A DNA stretch of 64,000 bases from Pseudomonas sp. 7SR1 (GTDB lineage Bacteria > Pseudomonadota > Gammaproteobacteria > Pseudomonadales > Pseudomonadaceae). Positions 54,645-64,000 of this stretch are shown here, one piece after another; the stretch's first letter is position 1, and each line of letters starts with the position of its first letter. The notes beneath the pieces were generated by a model that ran no database searches, was not told the origin of the DNA, and worked only from the letters and a program-made list of their open reading frames with translations. The position numbers were made by a program, and so were the translations under genes. The stretch lies in NCBI RefSeq assembly GCF_900156465.1, contig NZ_LT707064.1:2698501-2762500 (forward strand), read 5' to 3'.

Positions 54645-55039
54645 GGGCTTCTCGGCTGTTGAAAAGAGGGGAGGGCGTGCTCCCCGAAAAAGCCGCAGTG
54701 TACCGCAACCATTGGTTTTGGCGTGCTGTGAAGGTCCTTTCAGACCCATCCGACACGCCATATGCATTTTTTTACCGATTTAGCTCAATAAAGCTGACCA
54801 AATGGGTAGCTAAAGGCGGATATTTCAGAGGCGTTGTGCTAGTTTTGCCCGGTCTTACGCGAAGGCACTGCGTTAAGCGTGCATTCAGCATTTGTCAGGT
54901 CGAACCAAACCCGGATTTCGGCATCTATTACCCCGACCCGTCGTGGTAATGATCGAGGGCGCCTGATCCGAGAAATCGGGCTCGATGGCTGACATTGCAC
55001 TCTGCAATCCATATGAATTTGATAGGGAAGGAACACTAC
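54645..55039. promoter_or_regulatory. Divergent promoter region, ndpA and HU-like gene
   Basis: 395 bases, noticeably richer in A/T (54760-54820: ATGCATTTTTTTACCGATTT and following) than the coding DNA around it. It must hold promoters for the leftward ndpA and rightward HU-like genes. A GGAAGGAAC ribosome site is at 55026-55034. I find no clear operator or RNA gene. Confidence 0.5.
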
Positions 55040-55321
55040 ATGGCTCTTACTAAAGACCAACTGATCGCTGACGTTGCTGAAGCTATCGACGCGCCGAAAA
55101 CCACCGCGCGTAATGCTCTGGACCAGTTGGCCCAAATCGTTGCCGACCAACTGGAAAACGGCAGCGAAATCACCTTGCCAGGTATCGGCAAGCTGAAAGT
55201 CACCGAGCGTCCTGCCCGTACTGGCCGCAACCCTTCGACTGGCGCCGCCATCGAAATCGCTGCCAAGAAAGTCGTCAAGTTCGTTCCAGCCAAAGTGCTG
55301 ACCGACGGCATCAACAAGTAA
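55040..55321 (+). CDS. HU-family DNA-binding protein
   Basis: 93 aa, ATG at 55040 after GGAAGGAAC. The HU signature is complete: MALTKDQLIADVAEAIDAPKTTARNALDQL (alpha-helical dimer part) and LPGIGKLKVTERPARTGRNPSTGAAIEIAAKKVVKFVPAKVL, with RPARTGRNPSTG the DNA-contact arm. A small histone-like protein that bends DNA; several HU paralogues exist in pseudomonads. It is followed by a bidirectional terminator, so it is monocistronic. Confidence 0.96.
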   Translation: MALTKDQLIADVAEAIDAPKTTARNALDQLAQIVADQLENGSEITLPGIGKLKVTERPARTGRNPSTGAAIEIAAKKVVKFVPAKVLTDGINK

Positions 55322-55334
55322 GATCGAGCTTGAA

Positions 55335-55373
55335 AAAAAACCGTGCCGCGGAGCGATCCGGGCACGGTTTTTT
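55335..55373. terminator. Bidirectional terminator between the HU-like gene and rlmF
   Basis: AAAAAACCGTGCC (55335-55347) and GGCACGGTTTTTT (55361-55373) are perfect 13-bp arms around a 13-base loop. The A-run and T-run on either side make it work in both directions, for the HU-like gene and for the convergent rlmF, whose stop codon is 79 bases away. Confidence 0.95.
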
Positions 55374-55451
55374 GTTGCCTTGGATAAAGTGGCCTGTGGC
55401 GGGGGATGCATCTGCGCTGGGGCGCGCAACGCTCCCGGAGACTGGGCCGAT

Positions 55452-56504
55452 TCAGCCCTTGCGGGCCCAGTGCGCCTGGCGCCAGGCTTGTTGCTGGGCT
55501 TCGGTGTGGAAGGTCCAGGCCACGAAGCGGCTCTGTTTCTGCCCCTGGGACATCTCCACCACCTGGCTGTGGACCGCGCCGGCCTTGTTCAGCGCGGACT
55601 GAATCGCCGGCAGGTTCGAGGCCTTCGACACCAGGGTACTGAACCACAAAACCTGCGAGGCCACTTGCACGCTTTCGCCGATCAGTTGCGTCACGAAGCG
55701 CGCCTCCCCCCCTTCGCACCACAGTTCCGCGGCCTGGCCGCCGAAATTCAGCACCGGCAGCTTGCGTTTCGGATCGGCCTTGCCCAAGGCGCGCCATTTG
55801 CGCTGGCTGCCCCGGGTGGCTTCTTCCAGGGACGCATGGAAGGGCGGGTTGCACATGGTCAGGTCGAACCGCTCGGCATCGTCCAGCAGCCCCAGGAGGA
55901 TCTGTTTGGGATTGGCTTGCTGGCGCAACTGGATCGCCTTGTTCAAGCCATTGGACTGGATGATGGCCTTGGCCGAGGCGAGGGCGGTCGGGTCGATGTC
56001 CGAGCCCAGGAAATGCCAGCGATAATCGCTATGGCCGATCAGCGGATACACGCAGTTGGCGCCGGTGCCGATGTCCAGCACTTTCACTGCCGCACCCCGT
56101 GGAATCTCACCGTCGTTGTGGCTGGCCAGCAGATCGGCCAGGAAGTGCACATAGTCCGCGCGACCTGGTACCGGAGGGCACAGGTAGTCCGCCGGAATGT
56201 CCCAGTGGGCGATACCATAGAAGGCCTTGAGCAGCGCCCGGTTGAAGACTCGCACGGCCTCTGGGCTGGCGAAATCGATGCTTTCCTTGCCATACGGGTT
56301 GATGATCACGAACCTGGCCAGTTCCGGCGTGCTCTTGATCAGCGCCGGGAAGTCGTAGCGGCCCTGGTGGCGATTGCGCGGGTGCAGGCTGGCCTTCTCC
56401 CGTGGCGCCACGGGCTTGGCCTGCGGGGCAGTCTTGGGCTTTGGACGGGCGGGTTTGGATGTGCGAGGGGCGGTCATGGGCGGGTCGGTTCGGGGATGGC
56501 TCAT
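55452..56504 (-). CDS. rlmF: RlmF: 23S rRNA (adenine1618-N6)-methyltransferase
   Basis: 350 aa from the ATG at 56504; other starts at 56528 and 56477 cannot be excluded, none having a clear ribosome site. A basic, Pro/Lys-rich N-terminus (about 10-45) precedes [23 protein letters not shown], the RlmF family hallmark. The methyltransferase fold has the SAM motif [16 protein letters not shown] and the NPPF (CNPPFHAS) catalytic motif of N6-adenine enzymes. It methylates A1618 of 23S rRNA. Confidence 0.94.
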   Translation of the reverse strand: MSHPRTDPPMTAPRTSKPARPKPKTAPQAKPVAPREKASLHPRNRHQGRYDFPALIKSTPELARFVIINPYGKESIDFASPEAVRVFNRALLKAFYGIAHWDIPADYLCPPVPGRADYVHFLADLLASHNDGEIPRGAAVKVLDIGTGANCVYPLIGHSDYRWHFLGSDIDPTALASAKAIIQSNGLNKAIQLRQQANPKQILLGLLDDAERFDLTMCNPPFHASLEEATRGSQRKWRALGKADPKRKLPVLNFGGQAAELWCEGGEARFVTQLIGESVQVASQVLWFSTLVSKASNLPAIQSALNKAGAVHSQVVEMSQGQKQSRFVAWTFHTEAQQQAWRQAHWARKG

Positions 56505-56560
56505 AAAGTGACGGGCATTGTCCCACATCCAGCCTGATCTTGATGACGGTACCGTTCAAA

Positions 56561-56650
56561 TGCGGACGTGAGCTTGTTCGCGATGGCGGCGCACCATCCA
56601 GCATTGATGCAGGCTGATCCACCGCTATCGCGATCAAACGCGCTCCCACA
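56561..56650. repeat. REPIN (diverged)
   Basis: TGCGGACGTGAGCTTGTTCGCGAT and ATCGCGATCAAACGCGCTCCCACA are degraded arms in the usual orientation, with about 40 bases between. It lies between rlmF and valS. Confidence 0.8.
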
Positions 56651-56685
56651 GGAAGTGTTCAGCCTGAGCAAGAACGTGCCAGGCA

Positions 56686-56713
56686 GAAAAAAGGAGGCCA
56701 CCAGGGCCTCCTT
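56686..56713 (-). terminator. Rho-independent terminator of valS
   Basis: AAGGAGGCC (56691-56699), loop ACCAG, GGCCTCCTT (56705-56713), with AAAA preceding on the plus strand, giving a U-run on the minus strand. It lies 21 bases after the valS stop. Confidence 0.93.
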
Positions 56714-56733
56714 CTTCAGTGGACGAATCACCC

Positions 56734-59580
56734 TTACAAACTGGCAATCCGCGCGTGCTGCTCGGCCAGCTTGCCCAAGGCCTGTTCAGCCTCGGCCAGT
56801 TTGGCCCGCTCCTTCTCGATGACCTCGGCCGGAGCCTTGTCGACGAAGCCTGCGTTGGACAGTTTGCCACCCACTCGCTGCACTTCGCCCTTCAGGCGCA
56901 GGATTTCCTTGTCCAGGCGCGCCAGCTCCGCCGCCTTGTCGATCAGGCCGGCCATCGGTACCAGCACTTCCATCTCGCCGACCAGGGCGGTGGCGGACAG
57001 TGGCGCTTCTTCACCGGCGGCCAGCACCGTTACCGATTCCAGCTTCGCCAGCTTCCTGAGCAGCGCTTCGTTCGCTTCGAGGCGGCGCAGATCTTCGGCG
57101 TTGGCGTTTTTCAGGAACAGCGTCAGCGGCTTGCCCGGACCGATGTTCATTTCGGCACGAATGTTACGCAGGCCCAGCATGAAGGTCTTGAGCCATTCGA
57201 TGTCGTCTTCGGCGGCCGGATCGATACGGGTTTCGTTGGCCACCGGCCATGGCTGCAGCATGATCGTCTTGCCTTGGATGCCTGCCAGCGGTGCGACGCG
57301 CTGCCAGATTTCCTCGGTGATGAACGGCATGAACGGATGGGCCAGGCGCAGGGCCACCTCCAGTACGCGCACCAGGGTGCGACGGGTGCCGCGCTGGCGT
57401 TCGACCGGTGCGTTCTCGTCCCACAGTACTGGCTTGGACAGTTCCAGGTACCAGTCGCAATACTGGTTCCAGATGAACTCGTACAAGGCTTGCGCGGCCA
57501 GGTCGAAGCGGAACTGGTCCAGCTGGCGGGTCACTTCGGCTTCGGTGCGCTGCAGTTGGGAGATGATCCAGCGATCCGCCAGGGTCAGCTCGTAAGCTTC
57601 GCCGTTCTGGCCGCAGTCTTCACCCTTGTCCAGCACGTAGCGCGCGGCGTTCCAGATCTTGTTGCAGAAGTTGCGGTAGCCCTCGACGCGGCCCATGTCG
57701 AACTTGATGTCGCGACCGGTGGACGCCAGCGAGCAGAAGGTGAAGCGCAGGGCGTCGGTGCCGTAGCTGGCGATGCCCTCGGCGAACTCCTCGCGGGTGG
57801 CTTTTTCGATCTTCTTCGCCAGTTTCGGTTGCATCAGGCCCGAGGTGCGCTTCTGCACCAGGGTTTCCAGGTCGATGCCGTCAATGATGTCCAGCGGGTC
57901 CAGGACGTTGCCCTTGGACTTGGACATCTTCTGGCCCTGGCCGTCGCGCACCAGGCCATGGACATAGACGGTCTTGAACGGCACTTGCGGGGTGCCATCC
58001 TCGTTCTTCACCAGGTGCATGGTCAGCATGATCATCCGGGCGACCCAGAAGAAAATGATGTCGAAGCCGGTGACCAGCACGTCCGTGGAGTGGAATGTCT
58101 TGAGGAATTCAGTCTGCTGCGGCCAGCCCAGGGTGGAGAACGTCCACAGGCCCGAGCTGAACCAGGTATCGAGGACGTCGTTGTCCTGTTGCAGCGCCAC
58201 GTCCGGGCCAAGGTTGTGCTTGGCGCGGACTTCGGCTTCATCGCGACCGACGTAGACCTTGCCCGACTCGTCGTACCAGGCCGGGATGCGATGGCCCCAC
58301 CACAACTGGCGACTGATGCACCAATCCTGGATGTCGCGCATCCACGAGAAGTACATGTTCTCGTACTGCTTGGGCACGAACTGGATGCGGCCATCTTCCA
58401 CGGCGGCGATGGCCGGCTCGGCCAGGGGCTTGGTGGAGACGTACCACTGGTCGGTCAGCCATGGCTCGATGATGGTGCCGGAGCGGTCGCCTTTCGGCAC
58501 TTTCAGGGCATGGTCGTCGACGCTGACCAGCAGGCCGGCGGCATCGAATGCGGCAACGATCTGCTTGCGCGCCTCGAAGCGGTCCAGGCCGGCGTATTCG
58601 GCCGGGATCTTGCCGTCGATGCTTTCGTTCAGCGTGCCGTCGAGGTTGAACACCTGGGCCGCCGGCAGGACGCTGGCGTTCTTGTCGAAGATGTTCAGCA
58701 GCGGCAGGTTGTGGCGCTTGCCGACTTCATAGTCGTTGAAGTCGTGGGCTGGCGTGATCTTCACGCAGCCGGTGCCGAATTCCGGGTCGCAGTAGTCATC
58801 GGCGATGATCGGGATGCGCCGGCCCACCAGGGGCAGCTCGACGAACTTGCCGATCAGGGCCTGGTAGCGCTCGTCGTTCGGATTCACTGCCACGGCGGCA
58901 TCGCCCAGCATGGTTTCCGGACGCGTGGTGGCGACGATCAGGTAGTCCTTGCCTTCGGCCGTGGTAGCGCCGTCGGCCAACGGGTATTTCAGGTTCCACA
59001 GGAACCCCTTCTCGTCGTGGTTTTCCACCTCGAGGTCGGAAATGGCGGTGTGCAGCTTGGTGTCCCAGTTGACCAGGCGCTTGCCGCGGTAGATCAGCCC
59101 GTCTTCGTGCAGGCGCACGAAGGCTTCCTTGACTGCTTCCGAGAGGCCGTCGTCCATGGTGAAACGCTCGCGGCTCCAGTCCACGGACGAGCCCAGGCGG
59201 CGGATCTGACGGCTGATATTGCCGCCGGACTCGGCTTTCCATTCCCAGACTTTTTCGAGGAATTTTTCGCGGCCCAGGTCATGACGACTCTGGCCCTGGG
59301 CTTCGAGGCGGCGCTCCACCAGCATCTGTGTGGCGATACCGGCGTGGTCTGTGCCTGGTTGCCACAGGGTGTTGCGGCCTTGCATGCGGCGGAAACGGAT
59401 CAGGGCGTCCATGATCGCGTTGTTGAAACCGTGGCCCATGTGCAGGCTGCCGGTGACGTTCGGCGGCGGAATCATGATGGTGTAGGAATCGCCCGCGCCT
59501 TGCGGAGCGAAATAATTCTCGGACTCCCAGGTGTTGTACCAGGAAGTTTCAATGGCGTGCGGCTGGTAGGTCTTATCCAT
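56734..59580 (-). CDS. valS: ValS: valyl-tRNA synthetase
   Basis: 948 aa class I synthetase. The HIGH-type motif [15 protein letters not shown] (about 38-52), the editing domain (about 220-400), the KMSKS motif QKMSKSKGN (about 555-563) and the anticodon-binding helix bundle (about 670-830) are followed by a C-terminal coiled coil (about 880-948: [19 protein letters not shown]) typical of ValRS. The zinc-free domain layout matches bacterial ValRS. First of a cluster transcribed leftwards with a small hypothetical gene, holC and pepA upstream. Confidence 0.97.
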   Translation of the reverse strand: MDKTYQPHAIETSWYNTWESENYFAPQGAGDSYTIMIPPPNVTGSLHMGHGFNNAIMDALIRFRRMQGRNTLWQPGTDHAGIATQMLVERRLEAQGQSRHDLGREKFLEKVWEWKAESGGNISRQIRRLGSSVDWSRERFTMDDGLSEAVKEAFVRLHEDGLIYRGKRLVNWDTKLHTAISDLEVENHDEKGFLWNLKYPLADGATTAEGKDYLIVATTRPETMLGDAAVAVNPNDERYQALIGKFVELPLVGRRIPIIADDYCDPEFGTGCVKITPAHDFNDYEVGKRHNLPLLNIFDKNASVLPAAQVFNLDGTLNESIDGKIPAEYAGLDRFEARKQIVAAFDAAGLLVSVDDHALKVPKGDRSGTIIEPWLTDQWYVSTKPLAEPAIAAVEDGRIQFVPKQYENMYFSWMRDIQDWCISRQLWWGHRIPAWYDESGKVYVGRDEAEVRAKHNLGPDVALQQDNDVLDTWFSSGLWTFSTLGWPQQTEFLKTFHSTDVLVTGFDIIFFWVARMIMLTMHLVKNEDGTPQVPFKTVYVHGLVRDGQGQKMSKSKGNVLDPLDIIDGIDLETLVQKRTSGLMQPKLAKKIEKATREEFAEGIASYGTDALRFTFCSLASTGRDIKFDMGRVEGYRNFCNKIWNAARYVLDKGEDCGQNGEAYELTLADRWIISQLQRTEAEVTRQLDQFRFDLAAQALYEFIWNQYCDWYLELSKPVLWDENAPVERQRGTRRTLVRVLEVALRLAHPFMPFITEEIWQRVAPLAGIQGKTIMLQPWPVANETRIDPAAEDDIEWLKTFMLGLRNIRAEMNIGPGKPLTLFLKNANAEDLRRLEANEALLRKLAKLESVTVLAAGEEAPLSATALVGEMEVLVPMAGLIDKAAELARLDKEILRLKGEVQRVGGKLSNAGFVDKAPAEVIEKERAKLAEAEQALGKLAEQHARIASL

Positions 59581-59696
59581 GCGCGGCGGGACCCTATTGG
59601 CATTTATTCAGGAAAAGCCGGGAAGTATAGCGGGAGGGGCTGGTGCAAGCCACAAGCTGCGAGCGAGAAGCCGGATGGGGGGAGCGCAGTTGAACC

Positions 59697-59784
59697 TGTG
59701 GGAGCGAGCTTGCTCGCGACGGGGAGCACATTCGATACCCATGCAGGCTGAACCAGCGCTATCGCGAGCAAGCCCGCTCCCACA
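59697..59784. repeat. REPIN between the small hypothetical gene and valS
   Basis: TGTGGGAGCGAGCTTGCTCGCGA and ATCGCGAGCAAGCCCGCTCCCACA, usual orientation with about 40 bases between. It occupies the 232-base gap between the 121-aa gene and valS, whose promoter is therefore also in this gap or upstream. Confidence 0.92.
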
Positions 59785-59812
59785 GAAAGTGCCATCGCTC
59801 AGGCGTCGGCTG

Positions 59813-60178
59813 TTACTCGTACTGGCTCAGCAGCCGCTCCATCCGGGCATCCAGTCGACGCTTGATCTCGGTCTCGATGTGCGGCGCGAAGTCGTCGATG
59901 ACGTCTTGCATGATCAGTTGCGCGGCCGCGCGCAATTCCCTGTCCAGGTGCAGCAGGGCGTCAGGGCCTTTAGGCTCGGGCTGGGGAGCCGGCCTGGGTT
60001 CGGGCTGACCGTTGATCGGCTCGAACAGCAAGGGGATCTGTTCCTCATGGACCGGCGGATGCTCCACCGTTTCGGTCAGCAACGGTGGCTGCAAGTTGTC
60101 GTCGCCGAGCAACTGGCGGATCGACTCCAGGTCGTCCAGCAGGTGAGGAGGCTTTTGCGGTGTCTTTGGAGTATCCAT
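59813..60178 (-). CDS. Conserved hypothetical protein in the holC-valS interval
   Basis: 121 aa from the ATG at 60178. An N-terminal Pro/Leu-rich part (about 1-70) containing PPHLLDDLESIRQLLGDDNLQPPLL is followed by a helical, charged C-terminus (about 80-121: ELRAAAQLIMQDVIDDFAPHIETEIKRRLDARMERLL). There is no signal peptide. Homologues occur at the same place next to holC in pseudomonads, but the function is unknown; an interaction with DNA polymerase III chi would be a guess. It begins 7 bases after the holC stop. Confidence 0.85.
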   Translation of the reverse strand: MDTPKTPQKPPHLLDDLESIRQLLGDDNLQPPLLTETVEHPPVHEEQIPLLFEPINGQPEPRPAPQPEPKGPDALLHLDRELRAAAQLIMQDVIDDFAPHIETEIKRRLDARMERLLSQYE

Positions 60179-60185
60179 CGTAGGC

Positions 60186-60614
60186 TCAGAGTCGCTGTAA
60201 ACGGTGGTCTTGCAGAGGATAGCCCTGTTCGCGGTAGAAACGGAAACTCTCCCGCGCGGCTTGCCGGATGGCCGGGTCTTCCACCACCACCTCCGCCACG
60301 CGGGCGAAGCGTTGGGCAAAGGCCGGTACTTTCAGGTCAAGGTTGACCAGCAGGTCCTGGTGCTGGCCGCAGTCATCCCCCAGTCCAAGCACGATCAGGC
60401 CTTGCGGCTCGCTTTCGGCCAGGCTGTGGGGCACGAAGCTCTCGCCCTTGAAGGACCATAGACGTGCGTCCAGCGCTTCGCGCTGGGCGGCATCGCTGCA
60501 ATGCAGGTAGATGCGGTGGCCCATGCGCCAGGCCTTTTCGGTGAGCTTGCAGGCAAAATCCAGCCGTGCCGCCGGATCGGCGCTGGGCAGGATGTAGAAA
60601 TCGACTTTGGTCAT
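60186..60614 (-). CDS. holC: HolC: DNA polymerase III chi subunit
   Basis: 142 aa, full length. The chi fold pattern MTKVDFYILPSADPAARLDFACKLTEKAWRMGHRIYLHCSD and EALDARLWSFKGESFVPH is unmistakable (the LW-FK-SF-PH motif). It links the clamp loader to single-stranded DNA binding protein. It lies between pepA and a conserved small gene, an order shared with P. aeruginosa. Confidence 0.95.
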   Translation of the reverse strand: MTKVDFYILPSADPAARLDFACKLTEKAWRMGHRIYLHCSDAAQREALDARLWSFKGESFVPHSLAESEPQGLIVLGLGDDCGQHQDLLVNLDLKVPAFAQRFARVAEVVVEDPAIRQAARESFRFYREQGYPLQDHRLQRL

Positions 60615-60674
60615 TGCGGTTCCTGAGCCACCGGTGACGCCACCCTGGGGTGACGTCGCCGGCGGTCATCGGTG

Positions 60675-62523
<1,849 letters not shown>

Positions 62524-63645
62524 TTGATCGTCTTTCGTTACCTGTCCCGCGAAGTCCTGCTGACCCTGAGCGCTGTCAGCGCCGTGCTGCTGGTCATCAT
62601 CATGAGCGGGCGCTTCATCAAATATCTGGCCCAGGCGGCCTCCGGTGCCCTGGATCCGGGCTCGCTGTTTTTGATCATGGGGTTCCGCCTGCCCGGCTTC
62701 CTGCAGCTGATCCTGCCGTTGGGGCTTTTCCTCGGCATTCTGCTGGCCTACGGTCGCCTGTACCTGGACAGCGAGATGACCGTGTTGTCGGCCACCGGCA
62801 TGAGCCAGCAGCGACTGTTTCGTATCACCCTGTTTCCGGCTGCGCTGGTGGCGCTGCTGGTGGCCTGGCTGAGCCTGAGCCTGGCGCCCCAGGGGGCCAA
62901 TCAGTTCCAGCTGCTGATCAACCAGCAGGATGCCCTGACCGAGTTCGATACCCTGGTGCCGGGACGCTTCCAGGCCTTGCGCGACGGTACCCGTGTCACC
63001 TACACCGAGCAGCTTTCGGATGACCGGGTGGACCTGGGCGGGGTGTTCATCACGCAAAAGAACCTGTCCTCGGACAGCAAGAAGGACCGCGGCATCTCCG
63101 TGCTGGTGGCCGAGAAGGGGCGCCAGCAGATCAACCCCGACGGCAACCGCTACCTGATCCTGGAGAACGGCTACCGCTATGACGGCAAGCCTGGACAGGC
63201 CGATTACCGGGCCATCAAGTACGACACCTATGGCGTGCTGCTACCCAAGCCGGAGGTCAGCGAAGAGGTCACTGACCGTGACGCGATGCCGACCTCCAGC
63301 CTGCTGGGCAACAATGACATCCGCGCCCGCACCGAGCTGCAATGGCGCCTGTCGCTGCCGTTGCTGGTGTTTATCGTGACCCTCATGGCGGTCCCGCTGG
63401 CTCGGGTCAATCCGCGCCAGGGCCGTTTCCTCAAGCTGCTGCCGGCGATTCTTTTGTATATGGCTTACCTGACCATCCTGATTTCCGCCCGCGGCGCCCT
63501 GGAAAAAGGCAAGATCCCGCCGCTGCTGGGGTTGTGGTGGGTGCATGGGATCTTCCTGGCCATCGGCCTGGGGCTGCTCTACTGGGAGCCGCTGCGCCTG
63601 AAACTGGCCAGTCGCCGCAGCGCGCGGGAGGTGGCCCATGGTTAA
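62524..63645 (+). CDS. lptF: LptF: LPS export ABC transporter permease
   Basis: 373 aa with a TTG start at 62524, 8 bases after GGAG; the product MIVFRYLSREVLLTLSAVSAVLLVI matches the usual LptF N-terminus. A GTG three codons earlier is less well spaced. It has six transmembrane helices (about 12-35, 55-80, 100-125, then 275-375) with a beta-jellyroll periplasmic domain between (about 130-265). With LptG and LptB it extracts LPS from the inner membrane. The stop overlaps lptG by 8 bases. Confidence 0.95.
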   Translation: MIVFRYLSREVLLTLSAVSAVLLVIIMSGRFIKYLAQAASGALDPGSLFLIMGFRLPGFLQLILPLGLFLGILLAYGRLYLDSEMTVLSATGMSQQRLFRITLFPAALVALLVAWLSLSLAPQGANQFQLLINQQDALTEFDTLVPGRFQALRDGTRVTYTEQLSDDRVDLGGVFITQKNLSSDSKKDRGISVLVAEKGRQQINPDGNRYLILENGYRYDGKPGQADYRAIKYDTYGVLLPKPEVSEEVTDRDAMPTSSLLGNNDIRARTELQWRLSLPLLVFIVTLMAVPLARVNPRQGRFLKLLPAILLYMAYLTILISARGALEKGKIPPLLGLWWVHGIFLAIGLGLLYWEPLRLKLASRRSAREVAHG

Positions 63646-64000
63646 GCTCGACCGCTACATCGGTAGCAGCGTGTTCATGGCGATCCTCGCGGTGCTGGGG
63701 ATCATCCTCGGCCTGGCGACCCTGTTCGCGTTCGTCGACGAGATGGGCGACGTCAGCGACACCTACACCTTGATGGACGTGGCCAGCTACGTGCTGCTCA
63801 CCGCGCCACGACGCCTGTACGACATGCTGCCGATGGCCGCGCTGATCGGCTGCCTGATCGGCCTGGGCAGCCTGGCCAGCAACAGCGAGCTGACGATCAT
63901 GCGTGCCGCTGGCGTGTCCATCGGTCGGATCGTCTGGGCGGTCATGAAGCCCATGCTGGTATTGATGCTGGTGGGGGTGCTGATCGGCGAATACATCGCC
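63638..64000 (+). CDS. lptG: LptG: LPS export ABC transporter permease (5' part, cut by window edge)
   Basis: The first 121 codons. The ATG at 63638 overlaps the end of lptF (CATGGTTAA). Sequence MVKLDRYIGSSVFMAILAVLGIILGLATLFAFVDEMGD and SYVLLTAPRRLYDMLPMAALIGCLIGLGSLASNSELTIMRAAGVS matches LptG. Partner of LptF; the remaining two-thirds of the gene is beyond the window. Confidence 0.95.
   Translation, partial: MVKLDRYIGSSVFMAILAVLGIILGLATLFAFVDEMGDVSDTYTLMDVASYVLLTAPRRLYDMLPMAALIGCLIGLGSLASNSELTIMRAAGVSIGRIVWAVMKPMLVLMLVGVLIGEYIA

Overview
The window is a stretch of a Pseudomonas chromosome, most probably from the P. fluorescens complex. The evidence is uniformly high GC with G/C-ending codons, a complete 12-gene alginate operon in the standard Pseudomonas order, a dauBAR D-arginine catabolic locus next to rhlB, an aapJQMP amino-acid ABC operon, the valS-holC-pepA / lptFG block, and a dozen REP/REPIN palindromes with the GTGGGAGCGAGC...GCTCGCTCCCAC core typical of this group. 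There are no rRNA or tRNA genes, CRISPR arrays, insertion sequences or phage genes that I can see.

Layout. 0-5 kb (minus strand): an RND efflux operon (membrane fusion protein, one MdtB/C-like pump, OmpR-type regulator, sensor kinase cut by the window edge). 5.2-11.6 kb: a small hypothetical gene, then a LysR regulator divergent from a second efflux set (outer membrane factor, FUSC permease, DUF1656 protein, HlyD protein), resembling an AaeXAB-type aromatic-acid exporter. 11.8-13.1 kb: a short-chain dehydrogenase and a small membrane protein. 13.3-16.1 kb: an orphan TccC/RHS toxin-complex protein whose C-terminal variable domain resembles the cholera/heat-labile enterotoxin ADP-ribosyltransferase fold. 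16.2-32.9 kb (minus strand): algD-alg8-alg44-algK-algE-algG-algX-algL-algI-algJ-algF-algA, with a ~0.8 kb AT-richer control region upstream of algD.

33.7-38.8 kb: yaaA, a degenerate NodB-fold protein, a PIN-PhoH ATPase, and moaC-moaD-moaE for molybdopterin synthesis. 39-43 kb: a cationic amino-acid binding protein convergent with dauB-dauA-dauR; dauB and the binding-protein gene carry similar 13-bp palindromes upstream, a candidate shared operator. 43-50 kb: rhlB, a carboxylesterase and aapJQMP, the last with a good sigma-54 promoter and a Crc/Hfq-type A-rich site. 50-56.5 kb: an MFS transporter, an NTF2-like protein, a GIY-YIG protein, a GST-like protein, the nucleoid protein NdpA/YejK, an HU-family protein and rlmF. 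56.7-64 kb: valS, a small conserved gene, holC and pepA (minus strand), divergent from lptF-lptG (plus strand; lptG is cut by the window edge).

The most unusual observations are the TccC protein with an enterotoxin-like arginine and serine-threonine signature but no obvious catalytic glutamate; a REPIN lying in frame inside the 5' coding part of algK; the likely DauR operator pair; and a NodB-fold protein that has lost two of three metal ligands.
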